From positions 124,001-188,000 of the forward strand of contig NZ_MYFO02000001.1 in the NCBI RefSeq assembly GCF_004514475.2: a DNA stretch of 64,000 nt. The letters run 5' to 3'. This document shows positions 56,250 through 64,000 of this stretch, piece after piece; the stretch's first letter is position 1; the number at the start of each line of letters is the position of its first letter. Under the pieces are notes generated by a model. The model was not told where the DNA came from. It saw nothing but the letters and a program-made list of their open reading frames with translations, and did no database searches. The stretch comes from Paenibacillus athensensis. GTDB taxonomy: Bacteria; Bacillota; Bacilli; Paenibacillales; NBRC-103111. The position numbers were made by a program, and so were the translations under genes.

Positions 56250-59200
56250 GACACGGTGACCTGGAAGGTGATTGTCGACGCTGCTCCGGCAGCGAGTGTA
56301 CCGATCGTGATGCCGATGTTCGGATTATCTGTGGGTCGCGCTGCGGCGTCGACCGTGACGCTACCGGCAACGAAGGCGGTTCCGGCCGGGACGGGGTCGA
56401 CCATGACCACGTTGTTTACGGCGGCAATGCCTAGGTTTGTTACTACGATCGTATAGGTGATCGTGTCGCCTTTGACCGCATCGAGTGCGCTGGCCGTTTT
56501 GACGACGCTGACATCCGGCGAAGACACCGGAATTGTCACGGTATTGGAGGCGGCCGATCCGCTCAAGCTGCGGCCGTCTGGCGGCGAAAAGGTAAAGTTG
56601 GCGGACGCTTGGTTGACGAGCAGCTGTGAAGCCGGAAGGCTGGTGACATTGACCTGCAGCGTTACCGTCACGGTGACTGTTGAGCCAGGCGCGACCGTCC
56701 CAATGCCAATGCCTGCAGTTGGATCGGCTCCCGGCTGCGACATGCCGTTGACGACGACGCTGTTGGGCACGAACGTTGAACCGGCGGGGATTGAATCGGT
56801 CAATGTGACGACAGCCGACAGATTGCCGGTATTGGTCACCGCTAGCGAATACACAATCGTATCGCCAACAGTGGCATTAACGGTATTGGCGCTTTTGACC
56901 ACCTGCAAAATCGGCTGATACACAGGCGTTGTGAGCGTATTGGAATACGCGATGCCGGAAAAAGCGCCAGATGTGAAGCTGACACTGGCCTGATTGGCAA
57001 GAGGAACCGGCGCTGCCCCTGCGCTTACCGTAATGTTGAAATTGACGGTGCTGGAGCCGCCTGCGGCCAAGGTGCCCAAGGTAATGCCGGTTGCCGGGTT
57101 GGCACCCGGTCGTGCGATACCGTCGACAACTACACTCCCCGGCTGGAAGGTGGCTCCTTGCGGAATCGCATCGGTCAGCACGACACTGCTGATCGGTTGG
57201 ATGCCGTTATTGGTAACAACCAGCGTATACGCGAACGAATCGCCGAAAACAGCATCGGCAACGTTGGCCGATTTGACGACGCTGACGTTAGGCGATGACA
57301 CCGGAATTGTCACGCTGTTAGACTGGGCGTTGCCTGTCAGCGTCCGGCCGTCTGGCGGCGAGAAGGTGAAGCTGGCGGACGCCTGGTTGATCAACGTTTG
57401 CGGCGTAGGCAGCGAGACAACCGTCGCTTGCAGCGTAACGGTGGCAGCACTGCCCGGCGCCAGAGTCCCAATGGAGAAGCCCGAGATCGGGTCGGCGCCC
57501 GGCTGCGGGGCTCCGTTCACAACCACGCTGTTCGGAACAAACGAAGCGCCTGCGGGAATCGAATCCGTCAAGGTCACCAGTGCTGCCCAATTGCCCGTAT
57601 TGGCGACGGTCAACGTATAAACGATCGTATCGCCAACCGTAGCGTTGGCAGTGTTCGCGCTTTTGCCTACATTGATGACGGGCTGGTAGACAGGAGTAGA
57701 CAGTGTGTTGGAAAAGCTGACGCTGGAGAACGCTCCGTTGGTAAAGCTGACCGACGCCTGGTTGTTCAGTACAGCCGGATTCGGCAGCGTGGTTACCAGC
57801 ACGCCGAAAGCAACCGTCGTCGAAGCGCCGGGAAGAAGCGTGCCGAGTGACAGCCCGGTCAACAAACCGGAAGGGCGGGGCGTACCGTCAACCGTAATAC
57901 TGCCGGGTACGAAAGCGACTCCGGCCGGAAGAGGATCGGAGAACACGACGTTCGTCAAATTCGTAATCCCGCTATTGGTTACGACTACGCTGTAGGTGAA
58001 CGTATCGCCGACTACCGCGTCGCTGACCGGAGCCGATTTGACCAAGGTGATATTGGGGGCCGAGGCGGGAATTACGACCGTATTGGACAGTGCGGTGCGA
58101 TTGAAGCTTCGGCTGTCGGGCAGCGTGAACGTGTACAGCGCTACACCCTGATTGGTGAGCTGCTGCGGGGACGGCAAGGTGCTGAGCACGACCGAGAACA
58201 TCACAGTCGCGGAAGCGCCTGCTGCGAGCGGGCCGACGGTGACGCTTGTATCCGGCGTTGCGCCAGGCTGTGGCGAGCCATTGACGATCACGCTGTTGGG
58301 CACAAAGGTCGTGCCGGTCGGAATCGTATCGGATACGGCGACGAGCGCGGCATAATTGCCGGTATTTTGTACGGTAAGCGTGTAGACGATGGTATCGCCG
58401 AGCGTTGCGTTGGCGGTATTGGCTGTTTTCGCGACAGCGACAATCGGCTGCAAAACCGGGGTGACGACTGGATCGGAGAAGCTGATCGTCGAGAAAGCGC
58501 CAGACGCGTAGCTGACGCTGGCCTGATTGCTGAGCTGGCCGGATAGGGGAAGCGTGGTGACGCTAACCGAAAATGCAACCGTAACCGTCGAGCCTGGCGT
58601 GATGGTGCCGATCTGAATCCCGGCAGCGGGATCTGCGCCGGGAACAGGGCTCCCGTTGACGCTCACGCTGCCGTGAACGAATACGGTGCTATCCGGAAGC
58701 ATGTCGTTTACAACGACGCTGGTCACATCTTCAATCCCGGCGTTGGTCACGGCAAGGGTGTAAGGTACGGTATCGCCGACTGTCGTCACGGAACGCGTAG
58801 TCGATTTGACGATGGACACATTGGGGGCGGAGGCCATGAGAGTAAGCGTATTGGAAAGAGCTGTCCCGGTTACGGTTCGGCCATCCGGAGGGTTGAAGGC
58901 GAAATTCGCCACTGCTTGATTATTGAGCGTCTGCGGAGTAGGCAAGGACACAAGCAGTACGCTGAATGTGACGACGGCTGAGGCGCCTGGAGCCAGACTA
59001 CCCGCCGCCATGCCGGCTGCAGGGTCTGCTCCGGGCTGGGGCGTACCGTTGACAGTGACGCTGTTGGTAATAAAGGTAGTTCCTGCAGGGATCGGGTCCG
59101 TAACCGACACAAAGGCGGCGATATTGCCCGTATTGCTGACATGGATCGTATAAATGATCGTATCGCCGAGCGTTGCGTTGGCAGTGCTGGCACTTTTTAG

Positions 59201-61920
59201 CAAAGCGATATTGGGCTGATAAACGGGTGTGACCAGAATATTGGAGGACGAAGTCCCGGAAAAAGTGCCGGAAGTAAAGCTGACCGTTGACTGATTGGTG
59301 ACTTGCGGTGTTGTTGGCATTGTGAGTTTCACCTCATAGGTTACGACAGTCGAAGCGTTCGGAGCCAGACTGCCGATTGGAATGCCGGAAGCCGGATTCG
59401 CCGATGGCGCAGCCGCTCCGTTGACAATGACACTGCCGGGAATGAACGTTGTGTTCGCGTCCAAAATTCCGGTGAAAACGAGCTGATTGACGGGACTGCC
59501 ACCCCGATTTGTGACAATGGCGGTATAGATGAGCCGGTCGCCCGCGACGGCATCCACAGCGGTCGTGCTTTCCACGACGGTTACGTTAGGAGCGGAAACC
59601 GGCAGCGTAAGCGTGTTGGAAGCTGCGGAACCGGATATTTGGCGACCGCCGGGCAGAGTAAACGCGTAAGCGGCCGCCGCCGTGTTGACGAGCCGCTGCG
59701 TGGCAGGCAAGGCGTCAATCGTTACCGCAAAGCTGACCGTGACGGATTCTCCGGGCGCGAGCGTACCGACGGTAATCCCGCTGAGTGGTGAGGTGCCGGG
59801 TTGCGGCGAGCTGCCGACGATAGCGCTGTTCGTAGTGAAGGTCGTTCCGCCCGGAATGTTATCCGTAACCGTGATGTAAGCGGGATAGTTCCCCGAATTG
59901 CTGATATCCAGCTTATAGGCCAGCGTATCGCCAACCGTTGGCGCTTGGCTTGAGGCGCTTTTGACGACGCTCACGATCGGCTGATAGATGGGGGTCGTGA
60001 CCGTGTTGGACAGCGAGGTACCGGAAAAAGCGCCGGACGTGAAGCTGATGCTCGCACGGTTGGCCAGCTGTGGCGGTGTGGGAACGCTGACGATCTTGAG
60101 CGAAAATGTCACCGTGACGGAACCGCCCGCCGCAATGCTGCTGAGCGCAATGCCAGAAGCTGGATCTGCGCCGGGCTGCGGGACTCCGCCGACCAAAACG
60201 CTGCCTGACACCAGCTGTGTGCCGGCGGGGATCGGGTCGGTCAGCCGCACATTACTGACCGCAGCTGCACCGCTATTGGTAGCGACCACGGTGTAGACAA
60301 TCACGTCGTTCAGCGCGGCGTTGGCGAGACTGGCGCTTTTGACGAGCGTCACATTGGGCGCTGAGACGGGTATATTGACCGTATTTGAAGTGCTGGAGCC
60401 GGCAAGATTCCGTCCATCCGGGGCTGTATAGGCGTAATTTACAAGGCCGGTATTTGACAGCGAAGGCGGATTGGGCAGCGAGTCGACAACAACGCTGAAA
60501 CGAACCACGGCCGAGGCGCCGGCAGCGACAACGCCGGTCGATATCCCGGCAGTGGGCGAAGCGCCGGGTACAGAAGCTCCGTTTACAGTCACGCTGCCGG
60601 CGACAAATGACGTTCCGGCGGGGATATTGTCGAAAACGATGCCCGTCGCGGCCAAATTCCCGGAATTGCTTACGGTCAGCGTATAGACAACGGTGTCGCC
60701 GACAATCGCTTGTGCAACTCCGGCGCTTTTGACGATCGTGATCACAGGCTGAAAAACCGGCGCGCTCACGCTGTTGGATAATGCAATACCGTTGAAGGCA
60801 CCTGAGCTGTAGCTGATAGAAGCCTGATTCGTGATTTGTGCGGGACTCGGCAGCGCATTGATTTTGATTTGAAAGGTGACGGCCACAGAGGCTGCGGCTG
60901 CCAATGTTCCCAGCGCAATCCCGCTCGCGGGATCTGCGGCAGGTCGCGGCGCTCCGCCTACGTTGACGCTGCCGGCAACCAGACTGCTGCCCGCAGGGAT
61001 CGGATCGGTTAACACCACGTTGCTGATCGCAGTAACGCCGTTGTTCGCTATCGTTACTGTATACGTCACGGTGTCGCCTACAACTGCGCTGGCAGCACTA
61101 ACGGATTTGGCTGCCGCAACGTTGGGCAGCGTTACTGGGATCGTCAGGCTGTTGGACAAAGCCGAGCCGTTAAAGGTGCGCCCGTCGGGGACCGTGTATG
61201 TATAGGCTGCCGAGGCCAGATCTGTCAATGTGGCCGGAGCGGGCAGGCTGTTGACCAGTGTCTGAAAGGTGACCGTCGTTGCGGTGCCTGCAGCGATCGC
61301 ACCCAGGGCAACTCCCGAAGCCGGATTGGCGCCTGGCACTGCCGAGCCGTTGATACGAAAGCTGCCGGCGACAAAGCTGCTGCCGGGAGGGATGTTGTCT
61401 GTGATGGTGGTGGTTGCGGCGATATTGCCGTTATTGGCAATGGACAGCGTATACGTAATCGTATCCCCGACTGTGGCGTTGACGGTATCGGCGCTTTTGG
61501 CAATAGTTAACACCGGCGCATAGACAGGCAAGGTAACGGTATTGGATGGAATGACGCCCGAAATTGTCGGACCGCCAGCCACGCTTTGGAACGTAAACGC
61601 GGCATTGGCCTGATTCGCCACGGTTTGCGGAGAGGGCAGCGAGACAACTTTGGCTTGGTAGGTGACGATGATTGAGCTGTTCAGCGCCAATGCTCCGAGC
61701 GGAATGCCGGCCAAGACGCTATAGGTGGGACGCGCGACGCCTGCAACCGTCACACTGCCGGTCACGAAGGAGGTCGAGGCGGGCAGGATATCGGAAAGGA
61801 CCACACTGGCCGCGTTCGCAGTCCCGGTGTTGCTGACGGTCACGGAATAGGTGATCGTATCGCCGACGACGGAGCCGGAAGCGCTGGCGCTTTTGACCAC
61901 GTTGATTTTGGGAGCGTTAA
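54900..61920 (-). repeat. Nineteen DUF11 repeats in an alternating A/B pattern
   Basis: Units alternate between type A (linker like 'TPVYQP', then 'VTNTGN') and type B (linker like 'IPVSSPNV', then 'VTNSGI'), giving a higher-order unit of about 245 residues or 735 bp. Fifteen units lie in the upstream ORF and four in the downstream ORF. DNA copies are diverged, so the array is old rather than a recent tandem expansion. Confidence 0.75.
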
Positions 61921-62971
61921 TATCAATTTGAATCGCATTGGCATTGACAACATAAGCGTCTCCCGAGGTCGTTAGCGTAAGCACGGCGGACGATTGATTG
62001 TTGATCAGCCTGGCGGAAATGTCGACATTAGTAATATCCCAGCCCTGACGGCCGCCACTGATGTTGGTGCCGGGCGCGCCGTTCGTCTGATTGCGCGAGC
62101 CGAAGGTGCCGGTCGTATCCAACTGGCCGAGATCGTTATTGATTTGGGAGGCAAAAAAGTTGTTGGCAAAATTGTTCGGTCCCGACAAGGCCGTCTGCGA
62201 AGATGTGGTCGGTCCGAACAGCGCCTGATCACCGGTGCGATTGGCATCGCCTTCCTGTGCGCTGAACAAGGCGCGGCCGCCCAGCGTGCCGGATATCGGT
62301 GTGGCAAAGCCGGTCAGCGTGGTCGTTACCGGACCCGAGGTCGCTTGCACCAGAACCGCTCCGGCGCGCAACGACATATTGCGGAACGGCAGCGCCGGAT
62401 TTTGATAGAGGACGCCCAACGTCCAGCCAGCGTGATTTACCGTCGGATCGGTTACGATAATGGTGCCAACGACTCCGCCAGTCGTATAGGTGCCGGCACC
62501 GCCCTGCTGCACCAGCGTAGTTACATTGGCGGAGCGTGTATAGCCGAGCGAGCCGCTGCCCAGATCAAATTCGTTCGCTGTGGCGCTGTCGGGATAGATG
62601 CTGAACGTTCCTGTCGGCGTAGTCAGGCTCACCGGGTTGTTGATGGCTGAGGTCAGATTGACCGTATCGACCAGATACGTGCCTCCCCAGATCAGTTCGG
62701 CGTAGAGTACGGTGCTCCCCGCAGGCAGAACCAGAATGGCGGAGGAGCTGTTGCTCGTATACTGGCTGGTCGTCCCCAGAGGATAAGTGCCGTATCGAAC
62801 CGCGGTGTTGATCGTAGTAAAAGCGCCGATACTGTCCACGGTGCCCGGAACGCCGGCTACAGCGGAACGGCTCAAGCCTAACGTATTGCCGGTGAATGTA
62901 ATCGCGCCGGTGGCGTTAACCGTAGCGCGAACGACTAGAGCAATCGTCTTCACCCCCTCGTCTGGATTCAT
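56246..62971 (-). CDS. Giant DUF11-repeat protein (N-terminal and central part)
   Basis: This 2241-aa protein has a unique N-terminal domain of about 350 residues ('ATGAITFTGNTLGLSRSAVA', 'GSTVLYAELIWGGTYL', 'RQGWDITNVDISARLI') followed by 15 DUF11 repeats of about 120 residues. Each begins like 'KSANTANATVGDTIVYTLTV' and contains 'IPAGTTFVPNSVTVNG', 'GTLAPG' and 'NQASVSF'. There is no signal peptide, no TM segment and no ribosome binding site before ATG 62971. Related long DUF11 proteins are common in Bacillales; lack of a signal peptide would suit deposition on the spore by the mother cell, which is inference. It ends at a TGA overlapping the next ORF. Confidence 0.85.
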   Translation of the reverse strand: MNPDEGVKTIALVVRATVNATGAITFTGNTLGLSRSAVAGVPGTVDSIGAFTTINTAVRYGTYPLGTTSQYTSNSSSAILVLPAGSTVLYAELIWGGTYLVDTVNLTSAINNPVSLTTPTGTFSIYPDSATANEFDLGSGSLGYTRSANVTTLVQQGGAGTYTTGGVVGTIIVTDPTVNHAGWTLGVLYQNPALPFRNMSLRAGAVLVQATSGPVTTTLTGFATPISGTLGGRALFSAQEGDANRTGDQALFGPTTSSQTALSGPNNFANNFFASQINNDLGQLDTTGTFGSRNQTNGAPGTNISGGRQGWDITNVDISARLINNQSSAVLTLTTSGDAYVVNANAIQIDINAPKINVVKSASASGSVVGDTITYSVTVSNTGTANAASVVLSDILPASTSFVTGSVTVAGVARPTYSVLAGIPLGALALNSSIIVTYQAKVVSLPSPQTVANQANAAFTFQSVAGGPTISGVIPSNTVTLPVYAPVLTIAKSADTVNATVGDTITYTLSIANNGNIAATTTITDNIPPGSSFVAGSFRINGSAVPGANPASGVALGAIAAGTATTVTFQTLVNSLPAPATLTDLASAAYTYTVPDGRTFNGSALSNSLTIPVTLPNVAAAKSVSAASAVVGDTVTYTVTIANNGVTAISNVVLTDPIPAGSSLVAGSVNVGGAPRPAADPASGIALGTLAAAASVAVTFQIKINALPSPAQITNQASISYSSGAFNGIALSNSVSAPVFQPVITIVKSAGVAQAIVGDTVVYTLTVSNSGNLAATGIVFDNIPAGTSFVAGSVTVNGASVPGASPTAGISTGVVAAGASAVVRFSVVVDSLPNPPSLSNTGLVNYAYTAPDGRNLAGSSTSNTVNIPVSAPNVTLVKSASLANAALNDVIVYTVVATNSGAAAVSNVRLTDPIPAGTQLVSGSVLVGGVPQPGADPASGIALSSIAAGGSVTVTFSLKIVSVPTPPQLANRASISFTSGAFSGTSLSNTVTTPIYQPIVSVVKSASSQAPTVGDTLAYKLDISNSGNYPAYITVTDNIPGGTTFTTNSAIVGSSPQPGTSPLSGITVGTLAPGESVTVSFAVTIDALPATQRLVNTAAAAYAFTLPGGRQISGSAASNTLTLPVSAPNVTVVESTTAVDAVAGDRLIYTAIVTNRGGSPVNQLVFTGILDANTTFIPGSVIVNGAAAPSANPASGIPIGSLAPNASTVVTYEVKLTMPTTPQVTNQSTVSFTSGTFSGTSSSNILVTPVYQPNIALLKSASTANATLGDTIIYTIHVSNTGNIAAFVSVTDPIPAGTTFITNSVTVNGTPQPGADPAAGMAAGSLAPGASAVVTFSVLLVSLPTPQTLNNQAVANFAFNPPDGRTVTGTALSNTLTLMASAPNVSIVKSTTRSVTTVGDTVPYTLAVTNAGIEDVTSVVVNDMLPDSTVFVHGSVSVNGSPVPGADPAAGIQIGTITPGSTVTVAFSVSVTTLPLSGQLSNQASVSYASGAFSTISFSDPVVTPVLQPIVAVAKTANTANATLGDTIVYTLTVQNTGNYAALVAVSDTIPTGTTFVPNSVIVNGSPQPGATPDTSVTVGPLAAGASATVMFSVVLSTLPSPQQLTNQGVALYTFTLPDSRSFNRTALSNTVVIPASAPNITLVKSAPVSDAVVGDTFTYSVVVTNSGITNLTNVVFSDPLPAGVAFVPGSITVDGTPRPSGLLTGLSLGTLLPGASTTVAFGVLVTTLPNPAVLNNQASVSFTNGAFSSVSFSNTLSTPVYQPVINVGKSANTANATVGDTIVYTLTVANTGNWAALVTLTDSIPAGASFVPNSVVVNGAPQPGADPISGFSIGTLAPGSAATVTLQATVVSLPTPQTLINQASASFTFSPPDGRTLTGNAQSNSVTIPVSSPNVSVVKSANVADAVFGDSFAYTLVVTNNGIQPISSVVLTDAIPQGATFQPGSVVVDGIARPGANPATGITLGTLAAGGSSTVNFNITVSAGAAPVPLANQASVSFTSGAFSGIAYSNTLTTPVYQPILQVVKSANTVNATVGDTIVYSLAVTNTGNLSAVVTLTDSIPAGSTFVPNSVVVNGMSQPGADPTAGIGIGTVAPGSTVTVTVTLQVNVTSLPASQLLVNQASANFTFSPPDGRSLSGSAASNTVTIPVSSPDVSVVKTASALDAVKGDTITYTIVVTNLGIAAVNNVVMVDPVPAGTAFVAGSVTVDAAARPTDNPNIGITIGTLAAGAASTITFQVTVS

Positions 62972-63078
62972 CAGTTGATTTTGCCAATAGTCACTTATTC
63001 ATATGATGAAACGGGAGGGATTTGCCTGTTTTTAACGAAAAAGCTGATCTTTTAGGTTAAAAAGACGCGAATGCCTCC

Positions 63079-63717
63079 TTAATCTGCGGCCTTGAGGGGC
63101 TCGCGAAGCTCCGCGGCGCAAGGAGGCTCGAAATAGGCGCGACGCGACAGCCATTCCAGCTCGTCAAAGCCGATGTCTTTTTTCACCACGACCAAATGAA
63201 ACATGATTTCGCTGACTACGTCCAGCTGGAGGTCCTTTAGTATCATTAATTCTTCTTTCTCGTATAGCGGAGAACGGTAGGCGGGTTCATAAAAAAATTC
63301 TTGCCGCAGCAGGCGAAAATCATAGGGGGGCGGTTCGGCTTCGGCATAGCTGTCGAGCGGGGGGCAGGGCGAAGCGTCCGGGGGCTGAAAAAAATGCGGC
63401 GTCCAGTATCTTGGGGAATATTCATCGAATTTTTGATGAAGCAGCGGGTTGGACATGTGTCGGAGATTACGGGCATAGGGAACCAGCACACAGACGATGG
63501 CTTGGTGGGTGCAAACGCGGTAAATTTCGGCCATTAGCCGGGGTAAATCCCGAATGTAGGGCAGCAAGCGGCAGGCAAGCACCAGATCAGCCGAATGGTC
63601 GGGCAGCGGAATGCCCGCTTCGAGATCGCAAACGAGATCGACGTCGGGCAGACGACGTTTGTCGATGCCGAAAAAACCGGCCTGTTTGGCAGAGCCGCAG
63701 CCGAGATCCAATTTCAT
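63079..63717 (-). CDS. Class I SAM-dependent methyltransferase
   Basis: This 212-aa protein begins with the SAM motif 'MKLDLGCGSAKQAGFFGIDK' and has 'VDLVCDLEAGIPLPDHSADL' and 'YIRDLPRLMAEIYRVC', as in Methyltransf_11-type enzymes. The second half ('FFQPPDASPCPPLDSYAEAE' onward) is not recognised. Target is unknown. The ATG at 63717 follows GGAGGT. It lies 107 nt upstream of the DUF11 gene on the same strand; whether they share a transcript is unclear. Confidence 0.8.
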   Translation of the reverse strand: MKLDLGCGSAKQAGFFGIDKRRLPDVDLVCDLEAGIPLPDHSADLVLACRLLPYIRDLPRLMAEIYRVCTHQAIVCVLVPYARNLRHMSNPLLHQKFDEYSPRYWTPHFFQPPDASPCPPLDSYAEAEPPPYDFRLLRQEFFYEPAYRSPLYEKEELMILKDLQLDVVSEIMFHLVVVKKDIGFDELEWLSRRAYFEPPCAAELREPLKAAD

Positions 63718-63886
63718 GGCAATACCTCCGTGGGCCAGATTGCTTGTTTTTTTACAGTGTATTCGTTACGGGAAATAGCGCGTCACAATTGGGCCGGGCT
63801 AAAGGACCGGCGGATGTGGTTATAAATTCATCCAGAAAATTCCTGATAAATAACTAGAATCGACAAAAAAAGACAAAATTCAGCCC

Positions 63887-63915
63887 TTTTCAATTTTATA
63901 TTACACATGTATAAT
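63887..63915 (+). promoter_or_regulatory. Possible sigma-A promoter at the window end
   Basis: TTTTCA (63887-63892) and TATAAT (63910-63915) are 17 bp apart in AT-rich DNA. The gene it would serve lies beyond the window. The rest of 63718-64000 shows nothing else supported. Confidence 0.4.
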
Positions 63916-64000
63916 GAAAAAAAACAAATGATTGCCGAGTTAGACAAGATTCAGGAAATTTTAGCTCCTTGCAGTGGCGAGTAATATATATGCTACTATT

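Noticed and set aside
63907-63984. 25-codon ORF starting MYNEKKQMIAEL near the window end
   Set aside because: No ribosome binding site, and it overlaps a probable TATAAT box; more likely upstream DNA of a gene outside the window.

Overview
The window looks like chromosomal DNA from a spore-forming, GC-rich Firmicute of the Paenibacillus/Cohnella type. The reasons are a cotE spore-coat gene, a Bacillales-style run of mutS, mutL, miaA and hfq, strong GGAGG ribosome binding sites, frequent TTG/GTG starts, U-tailed terminators, and Paenibacillus-like proteins (DUF11 repeat giant, spore-type amidoligase, VanY/VanR/VanS). No rRNA, tRNA, CRISPR array, intact transposon or prophage was seen.

Layout. 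1-310: remnant of a DsrE-like gene. 523-3140: rifamycin phosphotransferase (rph) broken by one frameshift. 3121-3792: small membrane protein. 3876-6568: vanY-vanR-vanS-like module without ligase genes. 6676-9426 (minus): membrane protein, TPR membrane protein and AAA+ ATPase operon. 9534-9710 (minus): self-contained small transcription unit encoding an 18-residue peptide. 9695-10924: gene remnant, zinc-ribbon protein, DUF309 protein. 10921-19591: two-component system followed by a MacAB-like export operon that ends in a secreted protein of about five tandem beta-sandwich modules. 19723-19825: IS3-family remnant. 20092-23415: DHFR-like reductase, beta-carbonic anhydrase, HesB-like protein, M32 carboxypeptidase. 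23673-26320: NMT1/SsuABC-type importer. 26583-28214: aromatic-acid exporter-like protein and cotE. 28350-38898: COOH-NH2 ligase-like protein, mutS, S41 protease, mutL, methyltransferase, miaA, hfq. 39046-43721: class A PBP, cyclophilin lipoprotein, esterase, YdcF-like protein. 43855-46904: SDR, two GNATs, a membrane protein. 47258-54476: mannitol PTS operon (mtlA, mtlR, mtlF, mtlD) followed by genes for Enzyme I and HPr. 54567-62971 (minus): giant DUF11 protein split in two at an ATGA junction. 63079-63717 (minus): methyltransferase.

How genes work together. The mannitol cluster encodes every phosphotransfer step from PEP to mannitol-1-phosphate and on to fructose-6-phosphate, with catabolite-repression and MtlR-like sites in front. 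The 10921-19591 block reads as one sensing-and-export system: sensor kinase and regulator, a promoter with 11-bp direct repeats, then lipoprotein, adaptor, ATPase, permease and secreted modular protein. The mutS-mutL-miaA-hfq block is ordinary housekeeping, but three of its proteins (amidoligase, MutS, MutL) carry large Ala/Gly-rich insertions.

The best candidates for something little described are the MacAB-modular-protein export system, the giant alternating DUF11 protein, the minus-strand small peptide/RNA unit at 9.6 kb, the AAA+/TPR membrane operon, and the cotE-linked amidoligase.
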